NCBI RefSeq assembly: GCF_027019125.1
Contig: NZ_JALUXE010000014.1
Location: 1-64,000 of the forward strand
Length of the DNA: 64,000 bases
Direction: 5' to 3'
Origin: Roseovarius sp.
GTDB taxonomy: Bacteria; Pseudomonadota; Alphaproteobacteria; Rhodobacterales; Rhodobacteraceae
Every line of letters begins with the position of its first letter. Within the stretch, counting starts at the first letter, position 1. The notes under the pieces were generated by a model that saw only the letters and a list, made by a program, of their open reading frames with translations, had not been told where the DNA came from and did no database searches. Shown piece after piece: positions 51,666-59,534 of the stretch. Made by a program: the position numbers and the translations under genes.

Positions 51666-53647
51666 ACGTCCACAATCCCAATGTCGCCCTGCGGGCTGCC
51701 CTCTACCTGCGCGTCTCCACCAGCCGGCAGGCCGAACATGACGTGTCGATCCCCGACCAGCGCAGGCAGGGCGAAGCATGGTGCGAAGCGAGGGGCTATC
51801 AGCTTGTCGAAACCTTCGTGGAGGCCGGCGCGTCGGCCACCAACGACCGCCGCCCCGAGTTCCAACGAATGATTGAGGCGGGAACGTCGAAGCCCGCGCC
51901 CTTCGATATTGTCGTGGTTCACAGTTTCTCGCGCTTCTTCCGCGATCATTTCGAGCTTGAGTTCTATGTCAGGAAGCTGGCGAAGAATGGTATTCGCCTC
52001 GTCTCCATCACGCAGGAGATGGGCGACGACCCCATGCACGTCATGATGCGGCAGATCATGGCGCTGTTCGACGAATACCAGTCCAAGGAGAACGCCAAGC
52101 ATGTCCTGCGCGCCTTAAAGGAAAACGCCCGGCAAGGCTTCTGGAACGGCTCGCTGCCCCCGGTCGGCTATCGCGTCGTCGCAGCCGAGCAGCGCGGCGC
52201 GAAGGTCAAGAAGAAGCTGGAAGTCGACCCGCTGCACGCCGACACGATCCGCCTGATCTATCGCCTGGCGCTGGAAGGTGATGGCGATTCCGGTCAGATG
52301 GGCGTTAAGGCCATCGTCAAGCATCTGAACGGCAAAGGCATCTTCACCCGTGACGGCGGCCGTTGGGGCGTCGGCCAGGTTCACCGCATCCTGACCCGGC
52401 GCACCTATATGGGCGAGCATCAATGGGGCAAGAACCGGAAGAACAAGGCGGACAAGGAAGCCGATGAAATCGTCATCGTGCCGGTACCGCCGATCATCGA
52501 CCGCGAGACCTTCGAGGCGGTGCAGAAGCTCTTGCAGGCCCGCAACCCCAAGACCGAACTGCCCGCGCGCGTCGTGATCGGTCCCACGCTTCTGACCGGC
52601 ATCTGCTATTGCGGCAATTGCGGGGGCGCGATGACCATCCGCACCGGCAAGAGCGGCCGCTATCGCTACTATGCCTGCTCGATCCGGGCACGGCAGGGCG
52701 AAACCGGCTGCAAGGGGCGCGCGATCCCCATGGACAAGCTCGACACCATGGTTGCCGGTCATATCGAGGAACGCCTGCTTGATCCCGACCGGCTGGAGAA
52801 GCTGCTTGGCAGCGTCCTCGGTCGCCGAGAAGATCAGGCCGAGCGCCGCCGCCAGCACATCGCCGAATTGCAGCGCCGGGCTTCCGAATCGGAACTACGC
52901 CTCAAGCGTCTCTATGACGCCATCGAGGCCGGGGTTGCCGATCTGGACGACCCGGCGCTGACCGAACGCATCGCCGGCCTAAAGGTCATCCGCGATCAGG
53001 CGCGGGCGGACGCCGACCGCGCTCAGACGCTGCTCGACAGCCCCGGTCACAGCGCCGTCAGCCCGGCGATGATCCGGCAATTCTCGCAGATCGCTCGCGA
53101 CCGTATCCGGGACCGTGAGGGCGGCTATCGGCGGGATCACCTGCGCGCCCTGGCGCAGCGTGTCGAGGTCGCCGACGACGCAATCCGCATCATGGGATCG
53201 AAAACGGAACTGCTGAGGACGCTTGCGGGCGGCCAGGTGCGGCAATCGGCGGCGATTGGCGTGCCCAGAGGCGGACTGAAGTGGCGGAGCCGATGGGATT
53301 CGAACCCACGAGACCCTTCCGGGCCTACTCCCTTAGCAGGGGAGCGCCTTCGACCACTCGGCCACAGCTCCGTTGACGCGTATAGCCGCCCCCGTGGGAG
53401 AGTTACAAGGCAAAATTTCGACTGTTTATCCGATCCCTTGTGCCCGTACCGAAAAAGGTCAAGGCCGCCCCAAACCAGGGGCGGCCAGACCTGTGCACAT
53501 CCGGTGAAATGCCCTGCGGATCACCTCCGCACGGCGCGGCCTCAATTCGCCATCAAGGCCGGCACGATGGTGACAATCGACGGGAAGAACCACAAAAGGC
53601 CAAGTGCCCCGAGTTGGATCAGCACGAAGGGGATCACGCCGCGATAG
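51662..53647 (+). CDS. Large serine recombinase (ICE integrase), C-terminus altered by integration
   Basis: The resolvase domain begins ALYLRVSTSRQ with catalytic Ser19 and continues with FVVxHSFSRFFRDH-like and EMGDDPMHVMMRQIMALFDEYQSKENA blocks. The recombinase domain (PPVGYR onward) and a zinc ribbon (GICYCGNCGGAM ... YYACS) follow, then a coiled coil. After codon 542 the frame runs through the att core, antisense through tRNA-Ser and into the end of dctM, giving 661 residues. In the circle the same frame would instead end after 20 codons at 9164-9166 (562 residues). The extra 119 residues after the core are therefore a product of integration. Confidence 0.85.
   Translation: MNVHNPNVALRAALYLRVSTSRQAEHDVSIPDQRRQGEAWCEARGYQLVETFVEAGASATNDRRPEFQRMIEAGTSKPAPFDIVVVHSFSRFFRDHFELEFYVRKLAKNGIRLVSITQEMGDDPMHVMMRQIMALFDEYQSKENAKHVLRALKENARQGFWNGSLPPVGYRVVAAEQRGAKVKKKLEVDPLHADTIRLIYRLALEGDGDSGQMGVKAIVKHLNGKGIFTRDGGRWGVGQVHRILTRRTYMGEHQWGKNRKNKADKEADEIVIVPVPPIIDRETFEAVQKLLQARNPKTELPARVVIGPTLLTGICYCGNCGGAMTIRTGKSGRYRYYACSIRARQGETGCKGRAIPMDKLDTMVAGHIEERLLDPDRLEKLLGSVLGRREDQAERRRQHIAELQRRASESELRLKRLYDAIEAGVADLDDPALTERIAGLKVIRDQARADADRAQTLLDSPGHSAVSPAMIRQFSQIARDRIRDREGGYRRDHLRALAQRVEVADDAIRIMGSKTELLRTLAGGQVRQSAAIGVPRGGLKWRSRWDSNPRDPSGPTPLAGERLRPLGHSSVDAYSRPRGRVTRQNFDCLSDPLCPYRKRSRPPQTRGGQTCAHPVKCPADHLRTARPQFAIKAGTMVTIDGKNHKRPSAPSWISTKGITPR
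53279..53287. repeat. Right attachment core (attR)
   Basis: AAGTGGCGG is identical to 9095-9103. On the minus strand it reads CCGCCACTT and so covers the discriminator base and CCA of tRNA-Ser plus three bases after. The ICE thus restores the tRNA 3' end at this junction. Confidence 0.72.
53282..53371 (-). tRNA. tRNA-Ser(GCU)
   Basis: The 90-base sequence folds as a serine tRNA. The acceptor GGAGCTG pairs with CGGCTCC, and the anticodon loop reads CTGCTAA with anticodon GCU. A long variable arm follows (about 53306-53325), then a T arm with GTGGGTTCGAATCCCAT and an encoded CCA. It is intact. It lies at the right end of the ICE and its 3' end is the integration site. Its original terminator is now at 9056-9073. 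Confidence 0.93.
53463..53486 (-). terminator. Terminator of the TRAP operon
   Basis: GGCCGCCCC (53463-53471) and GGGGCGGCC (53478-53486) form a perfect 9-base stem with a 6-base loop. On the minus strand it is followed by TTGACCTTTTT. It lies about 55 bases beyond the stop of dctM. Confidence 0.8.
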
Positions 53648-55899
53648 ATATGGCCGGTTGTGACCTCTTTTGGGGCCACCCCGCGCAGGTAGAACAGCGC
53701 GAAACCAAAAGGCGGCGTCAGAAACGAGGTCTGAAGATTGACCGCGATCATGATCGTCACCCATTTCGGATCAAACGTTCCGCCATAGATCACCGGGCCC
53801 ACGATGGGGATCACGATATAGATGATCTCCAGGAAATCGAGCACGAAACCCAGCACGAAAAGCACCAGCATCACGATCAAGAAAACCTTGAGCTCGTTGT
53901 CAAAGCTCTTGAGGAATTCCTGGATGTAATGCTCGCCCCCGAAACTGATGACGACGAGGTTGAGAAGCTGCGAGCCGATCAGGATGGTAAAGACCATGCT
54001 CGTAACCTTTGCCGTTTCACGCACCACAGGCGTCAGCACCCCACCGGAATAAAGCACCCAACACGCGAACAAGAGACCGAAAACAGCATAGAGATAGGCG
54101 GCATAGGCAAAGAAGAACGCAACCCACGACTCAAAACTCACGCCGCCCTGATTGATCCGAAGGTCAAAGTTGATGCCGATCAGGATCGACAGCACCACCG
54201 CCAGCGTGGCCAGGATGATGATCTTGGGCGAGCGGTCCTGATCGCGCAGCTTGCGATAGGCCGCGAGCATGATGGCCCCACCTGCCCCCAGCGCCGCTGC
54301 CGGGGTCGGGTTGGTGATCCCGCCCAGGATCGACCCGAGCACCGCGACAATCAGCACGAGCGGCGGAAAGACCACGCGGATCAGTTCGTTCTTGGCCATT
54401 CGCACCGCGCCATGGGCACAGCCGAAACAGGCCATGGCAAGCGGAATGAGCAACAGCAGAAGCGTGACCCCTGCCGAGGTCGACGGACGAATCAAGGTGA
54501 CATCCACCAGCAGCCCCAACAGGATGCCAAGCGCCCCGATCAGGAGCGGTGCCGGATTGGCCGATGGCGCAACACCCCGCGCCACCGCGAGCGTCAGACC
54601 AAAAATGACCATCAATGTGGCAACACCCGTGCCGATGGGGGCAGCATCCGCTTCCTTTTGTACTCGCAACGCATCGATTTCTTCAGGCGTCAGACGCACG
54701 CTTTCCGCCACACCACCTGCGGCGTCGATTCCCTGTTGCTCAGCGACCGCCGCGTCCCATTTCGACTGCCCGTGCAACTCGATCATTGCCGCCTGACACT
54801 CGGGGCTGACATTGGTGCGCAGCGACGCGGCTTCGCCCTGATCGCTGAAACTGTCCACGATCAGACTCTGACTGCCGACCACGCCCAGACTGGACAACAG
54901 CATGACCCCGGCAATCAGCGCAACCGGCACACCCAGAAACCACGTGAACCCCTCACCACGGGTGACAACCTCACCGCGCGCGCCCCCGGCGATCTGCACC
55001 GCCGGGGCCTTGGAGGGATTCACCAAGGCATACCCAAAGGCATAAAGCCCGTAGAGCAGCGCAAGCATCACACCCGGCAACAGCGCCGCCTGAAACAGCG
55101 TGCCCACCGATACCACCGCCGGCTCTCCCAGATAGGTCAGCGCGTCCGAGCACCCCACGGCCAGCGCCCGGTTTTCCTGCGCCACGGAATAAAGATCCCC
55201 CGCCAAGGTCCCCAAGAGCACGATCACGATCGAGGGCGGAATGATCTGGCCCAGCGTGCCCGACGCCGCGATGACGCCGGTCGCCAGTTGCGGGCTATAG
55301 CCAGCGCGCAGCATGGTGGGCAGGCTCAAAAGACCCATCGTGACCACCGTGGCCCCAACGATCCCGGTCGAGGCCGCAAGGAAGGTTCCCACCACGACGA
55401 CCGACACCGCCAGACCGCCCGGCAGCGGGCCAAAAACCCGCGCCATTGTGGTCAAGAGATCATTGGCGATCTTTGAGCGCTCCAGGGTGATCCCCATCAT
55501 CACGAACATCAGCACCGCCAGCAGCGTCTCGATCGACGCGCCCGCCAGGACCCGCTCGTTGATGCGGTTCACAAGGAAGGACACATTGCGATCCAGCGCC
55601 ACGTCCCACCCCAGCGGGAACACCGGCTGCGCCGCGCGCGGCAAATCCGGATAGCGAAAGATCGAAATGGCATCGGGCCGCACGCCGCTCGCCACAACGG
55701 AATTATACGCCTCGCTCGTTGTGTCGATGGCCTGATGGATCAGCAACCCCGCGCTGTCCAACCCGGCAATAATGCCAAATGCCACAACCCCCGCGCCGCC
55801 AATGGCAAACGCCACGGGAAAGCCCGATAGAATACCTCCAAAGAGGCACAAGAATACGATGATCAGCCCGATCTCGACGCCGTCCAGTCCGAATAGCAT
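53542..55899 (-). CDS. dctM: TRAP transporter large permease (DctM), extended form
   Basis: The 785-residue membrane protein has the DctM fold in two parts: LLIIVFLCLFGGILSGFPVAFAIGG-like start, FVMMGITLERSKIANDLLTTMARVFGPLPGGLAVSVVVVGTFLAASTGIVGAT and IPPSIVIVLLGTLAGD early, LGGITNPTPAAALGAGGA mid, and FLLDFLEIIYIVIPIVGP-like sequence late. Between about 295 and 480 there is an extra soluble stretch plus membrane helices, so it is almost twice the usual 430 residues. It imports an organic acid driven by sodium or proton gradient. It follows dctQ by 14 bases. Confidence 0.87.
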   Translation of the reverse strand: MLFGLDGVEIGLIIVFLCLFGGILSGFPVAFAIGGAGVVAFGIIAGLDSAGLLIHQAIDTTSEAYNSVVASGVRPDAISIFRYPDLPRAAQPVFPLGWDVALDRNVSFLVNRINERVLAGASIETLLAVLMFVMMGITLERSKIANDLLTTMARVFGPLPGGLAVSVVVVGTFLAASTGIVGATVVTMGLLSLPTMLRAGYSPQLATGVIAASGTLGQIIPPSIVIVLLGTLAGDLYSVAQENRALAVGCSDALTYLGEPAVVSVGTLFQAALLPGVMLALLYGLYAFGYALVNPSKAPAVQIAGGARGEVVTRGEGFTWFLGVPVALIAGVMLLSSLGVVGSQSLIVDSFSDQGEAASLRTNVSPECQAAMIELHGQSKWDAAVAEQQGIDAAGGVAESVRLTPEEIDALRVQKEADAAPIGTGVATLMVIFGLTLAVARGVAPSANPAPLLIGALGILLGLLVDVTLIRPSTSAGVTLLLLLIPLAMACFGCAHGAVRMAKNELIRVVFPPLVLIVAVLGSILGGITNPTPAAALGAGGAIMLAAYRKLRDQDRSPKIIILATLAVVLSILIGINFDLRINQGGVSFESWVAFFFAYAAYLYAVFGLLFACWVLYSGGVLTPVVRETAKVTSMVFTILIGSQLLNLVVISFGGEHYIQEFLKSFDNELKVFLIVMLVLFVLGFVLDFLEIIYIVIPIVGPVIYGGTFDPKWVTIMIAVNLQTSFLTPPFGFALFYLRGVAPKEVTTGHIYRGVIPFVLIQLGALGLLWFFPSIVTIVPALMAN

Positions 55900-55913
55900 T
55901 GGTCCCTGCCCCT

Positions 55914-56804
55914 TTAATGTGTGCCTTCGAAGGCTTCTTCACCCTCGCCCAGCGTGTCGCGGTCGAGGTATTTGCCCAGACTGTCGGGGCCTTCCCTGAA
56001 TTCCAGATACGAGCGCCAGAAAAACGCCATGGCATGCAGGAACACCATGCCTGCGAACAGCACCAGCAACACCTTGAACAGAAAGTACCCGTTGAACCCG
56101 TTGGGGCTGAACCCGATGGTTTCCACATTCCAGCGCAGCGCGCGGGACTTCATCAAGAGCCGGTCCAGCGGTTCGCTGGCCGACGGGTTGGGCACAATCA
56201 GGTGTCGCCACATGAAGAACCAGCCGTACATCCACGTCAGAACCGCCATCGGCATCATGAAAATCAGGCTGCCCGCCATGTCGATGATCTTTTTGGTGGC
56301 ATGGCTTACCGGCGCATAGATCAGGTCGACCCGCACATGCCCGCCTTGCACAAAGGTGTATGTGGCACAGAGCGTGACGATCAGCGCGTTGTAGAGCTTG
56401 AGTTCTTCGGAATACCAGCTGATGTCGAACTGGAGCGGAATGCCGATGCCGAACACCATGTCGGGTCGGGCAAAGATCCGCTGGATAAAGACGATGAGTA
56501 TCTGCTGGATCACCATGATCAGCCCGGCCCAAGCGAAAAAACGGCCGACCGTGTTGGCCATTCCCTCCAGCCCGCGCACACACCCCCACATAAATTCGTT
56601 TTTCCACATGCCCACGGCGGTAAGCACCAGAAACACCGTGAAGGCCACAAAGAAGAACTCGACCGAGCCGCCGTAGTAAACGACGCGCATGATCGCCTCT
56701 TTGTCAGACCAGTTCAGCCAGCTTGCGGGATGGCTGAGGGCATAGGCCAGATTGTAAAAGGCCATGCCGATGTTCTGGAAAATCCAGAGAATTGCGTCCA
56801 GCAT
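55914..56804 (-). CDS. dctQ: TRAP transporter small permease (DctQ)
   Basis: The 296-residue membrane protein has four core helices, with ALSHPASWLNWSDKEAIMRVVYYGGSVEFFFVAFTVFL early and a GGHVRVDLIYAPVSHATKKIIDMAGSL segment typical of DctQ. It is longer than the usual 160-200 residues, matching the extended DctM. It lies about 100 bases after dctP. Confidence 0.85.
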   Translation of the reverse strand: MLDAILWIFQNIGMAFYNLAYALSHPASWLNWSDKEAIMRVVYYGGSVEFFFVAFTVFLVLTAVGMWKNEFMWGCVRGLEGMANTVGRFFAWAGLIMVIQQILIVFIQRIFARPDMVFGIGIPLQFDISWYSEELKLYNALIVTLCATYTFVQGGHVRVDLIYAPVSHATKKIIDMAGSLIFMMPMAVLTWMYGWFFMWRHLIVPNPSASEPLDRLLMKSRALRWNVETIGFSPNGFNGYFLFKVLLVLFAGMVFLHAMAFFWRSYLEFREGPDSLGKYLDRDTLGEGEEAFEGTH

Positions 56805-56906
56805 CCTGTCCCCCTGACGCGCGGTGCTGCGGGTCCGCGCGGCCCTTCATTCGATTGCGGCAGGCCCCGGAATCCGGGACCTGCCAATCAAGCCTTTGTC
56901 CGAGGA

Positions 56907-57992
56907 TCAGCCCAGAACGCGGTCGCGCTGCGCGGTATAGGCACCGTCCGACTTGTTGATCCAGGCCGACGAGGATCTCAGGGACGCCATGTAGCTGTCA
57001 TAGACGCGCTTGTAGATCTCGTCGCCCATGTTCTCCTGATGCACGGCATCGGAGGCCTGCCCGAACGCATCCCAGACGCTGTCGGGGAATTCCAGCGTCT
57101 TGACGCCGTTCGATTGCAGACGCTGCAGGGCCGACGAGTTGTTGGACAGGAACTGGGCGAGGTTCCACTGATGCGCCTCGGCGCAGCCGATCTCGACCAT
57201 CTTCTGCTGGGCAGGGGTCAGGCTCTCGAACACTTCGCGGTTCATGCCGATCGACAGACCCGCACCCGGCTCGTGGAAACCGGCGGTGTAATAGAACTTG
57301 GTGATCTCCTGGAACCCGGCCTTTTCATCGGCCCAGGGACCGATCCACTCGGTGCCGTCAATCGCGCCGGATGCAAGCGCCTGATAGACTTCGGCACCCG
57401 GAATGTTCTGAACCGATGCGCCCAGCTTGCCCAGCGCCTTGCCGCCCAGACCGGGCATGCGGAATTTGAGACCGTTGAAATCCTCGGGTCCGTTGATCTC
57501 TTTCGAGAACCAGCCACCGGCCTGCGCGCCCGTGTTGCCCGCGAGGAAAGACTTGAGACCAAAGATCTGACCCAGCTCGTCATGGAACGCAGCACCGCCG
57601 TCGTGGTAGTACCAGTTCACCAGTTCCTGCGCGGTCATGCCGAAGGGCACCGATGTAAAGAACGCATAGGCAGGGTGCTGGCCAACGAAATAGTAATCGG
57701 CCCCGTGATACATATCAGCCTGACCGGCGGTCACGGCGTCGAACACCTCGAATGCACCCACCAGCTCACCGGCACCCTTGACGTCGATCACGATGCTGCC
57801 ATCGGCCATGCCGTTGATGTTGTCGGCGACGCGCTGAGCGGCGTCAAACACACCCGCAAGGCCCCGACCCCATGTCGTGACCATGGTCAGATTGCGCACG
57901 CCTTGCGCATAAAGCGGCGCCGCCAGCGTCGACGCGGCAACTGCAGCCCCGCCACCCAAAGCGGTGTTTTTCAGAAAAGAGCGACGATCCAT
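56907..57992 (-). CDS. dctP: TRAP substrate-binding protein (DctP family), Tat-exported
   Basis: The 361-residue protein opens with a Tat signal (MDRRSFLKNTALGGGAAVAAS) and then the DctP fold. GLKFRMPGLGGKALGKLGASVQNIPGAEVYQALASGAIDGTEWIGPW contains the conserved substrate arginine. The subgroup is that of the mannitol/chloroaromatic-type TRAP proteins, which often bind 2-oxo acids or similar. It captures the solute in the periplasm for DctQM. First gene of the operon; the 244-base gap before it is divergent from the SulP gene. Confidence 0.88.
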   Translation of the reverse strand: MDRRSFLKNTALGGGAAVAASTLAAPLYAQGVRNLTMVTTWGRGLAGVFDAAQRVADNINGMADGSIVIDVKGAGELVGAFEVFDAVTAGQADMYHGADYYFVGQHPAYAFFTSVPFGMTAQELVNWYYHDGGAAFHDELGQIFGLKSFLAGNTGAQAGGWFSKEINGPEDFNGLKFRMPGLGGKALGKLGASVQNIPGAEVYQALASGAIDGTEWIGPWADEKAGFQEITKFYYTAGFHEPGAGLSIGMNREVFESLTPAQQKMVEIGCAEAHQWNLAQFLSNNSSALQRLQSNGVKTLEFPDSVWDAFGQASDAVHQENMGDEIYKRVYDSYMASLRSSSAWINKSDGAYTAQRDRVLG

Positions 57993-58236
57993 GTGGTTTC
58001 CTCCCCATTATTTGACAGTGCCGCCACCTCTCTGACAGCACCCGGATCCTGTGTAGTGGGCAGACCTTAACGGCGGGTCTCGCATCTGCAAATACCGATT
58101 ACTGCGTAGAAACCGGCGTGAGGCACAAACTTTTCGTGATGATTTTCGGGGTCTGGACGGGTCTTTGCATACAATTGCGCACCCAGCACGCTCTTTGCAC
58201 TTGAAACCAGATCGGCGCGGGTGTTGAGATTCGCGC

Positions 58237-59487
58237 ATGACACCCAAAATCTTTTCCACCATGCCGGGCTATACCGGCGCCCTCCTTCGTGCGGACCTCT
58301 TCGCAGGCATCAGCGTGGCCATGGTGGCGCTGCCACTCAGCATCGCCATCGCCATCGCGTCGGGGGCAGACCCGGCATCGGGGCTGACAACGGCGATCAT
58401 TGCCGGCTTTCTCATTTCGGCCTTGGGTGGCAGCCGGGTGCAGATCGGCGGCCCGACCGGTGCTTTCATCGTCGTGGTTTACGGCGTCATTTCCGAACAC
58501 GGGCAGGACGGGCTGATCATCGCCACACTTATGGCCGGCGTGATCCTCGTGGTCGCGGGCCGATTGCGCGCGGGCAGCCTGGTGCGCCATATCCCCGAGG
58601 CGGTGATCAACGGCTTTACCATAGGCATCGCCATCATCATCGCCACCAGCCAGATCAAGGACTTTCTCGGCCTCAGCACCGAAAGCCTGCCGGCTGAATT
58701 TCTTGAGAAGATCGAAGCGCTCTGGCACGCCCGAGACACGTTCAACCCGCAAGCGCTGGTGATCGGCCTGGCAACCATGGTGCTCATCGTGGTTCTGCGC
58801 CGCGCAGCCCCGCGCTATCCGGGCCTGATCGTGGCGGTCGGCCTCACCTCCGCTGCCGTGGCGCTGTGGCACCTGCCGATTGACACGCTCCTGTCGCGCT
58901 TCGGGCCTCTGCCCAACACGCCCAACTTGCCCAGCATCCCGCATCTCAGCCTTGAGCGGATGATCGACCTGCTGCCGTCGGCCCTCATCATCGCCTTTCT
59001 GGCAGGGGTGGAATCGCTGCTCTCCGCGGCCGTTGCAGACCGGATGATCGGCGACACATCGCAACCCAACGCCGAGGTGATCGGCAATGGCGTGGCCAAT
59101 ATCGGCTCGGCGCTCTTTGGCGGGTTGCCAGCCACGGGCGCGATCGCCCGCACCGCCACCAATGTGCGCGCAGGCGGACGCACACCTGTGGCGGGGATGA
59201 TCCACGCGCTCGTCATCCTGCTTGTCATGCTGCTCGCGGGCTATTTCGCCATGCCCGCCCTTGCCGGTCTCTTGATGCTGATCGCGTGGAACATGTCCGA
59301 GCCGCACAAATGGCGCGGCTATATGGCTGACCGCCCGTCGGATCGGGTGCTGCTCTTGCTCACGCTCGTGCTGACCGTGCTGGCAGATCTGACCGTCGCC
59401 ATCGGGGTTGGTGTCGCCTTGGGCCTCGCCCTGCGCCTGCGCCGCCGCGATGCCCCCCCTGCCGAGTGGCACCCGCCCGAGCATTGA
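58237..59487 (+). CDS. SulP family anion transporter without STAS domain
   Basis: The 416-residue protein has 10-12 helices and the SulP motifs LFAGISVAMVALPLSIAIAIASGADPASGL and GGSRVQIGGPTGAFIVVV. It stops right after the last helix, so the cytoplasmic STAS domain of most SulP proteins is absent. Such short forms include candidate bicarbonate or sulfate transporters. Divergent from dctP and followed 47 bases later by the sensor kinase. The anion cannot be read from sequence. Confidence 0.83.
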   Translation: MTPKIFSTMPGYTGALLRADLFAGISVAMVALPLSIAIAIASGADPASGLTTAIIAGFLISALGGSRVQIGGPTGAFIVVVYGVISEHGQDGLIIATLMAGVILVVAGRLRAGSLVRHIPEAVINGFTIGIAIIIATSQIKDFLGLSTESLPAEFLEKIEALWHARDTFNPQALVIGLATMVLIVVLRRAAPRYPGLIVAVGLTSAAVALWHLPIDTLLSRFGPLPNTPNLPSIPHLSLERMIDLLPSALIIAFLAGVESLLSAAVADRMIGDTSQPNAEVIGNGVANIGSALFGGLPATGAIARTATNVRAGGRTPVAGMIHALVILLVMLLAGYFAMPALAGLLMLIAWNMSEPHKWRGYMADRPSDRVLLLLTLVLTVLADLTVAIGVGVALGLALRLRRRDAPPAEWHPPEH

Positions 59488-59534
59488 AACACGAGAGGCT
59501 GGAAATGCCGCGCGTTTGGGCCTATCGCTGATCC

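Larger units (their letters stand above)
9095..53287. mobile_element. Integrative and conjugative element (about 44.18 kb) at tRNA-Ser(GCU)
   Basis: Both ends carry the core AAGTGGCGG (9095-9103 and 53279-53287). The right copy overlaps the CCA end of tRNA-Ser. Between them lies a full transfer kit: serine recombinase, excisionase-like HTH, RepA, ParA, TraF peptidase, lytic transglycosylase, RlxS-type relaxase, TraG coupling protein and TrbBCDEJKLFGI. There are cargo spots for Gabija, an OLD nuclease, toxin-antitoxin and arsenic genes. Joining the ends gives the recombinase a 562-residue product with its stop at 9164-9166, tail to tail with gajB. The exclusive element length is 44,184 bases. 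The regulatory genes resemble those of ICEMlSymR7A, but the recombinase is of the serine class. Confidence 0.82.

Noticed and set aside
53288-53647. C-terminal 119 residues of the recombinase frame as a functional domain
   Set aside because: This part is antisense tRNA-Ser and antisense dctM end, brought into frame by integration. The circular form predicts a different short ending.
55899-58070. 723-codon plus-strand open frame opposite dctQ and dctP
   Set aside because: The minus strand encodes two complete TRAP proteins with motifs. The plus product has no recognisable domain and is a GC-rich shadow.
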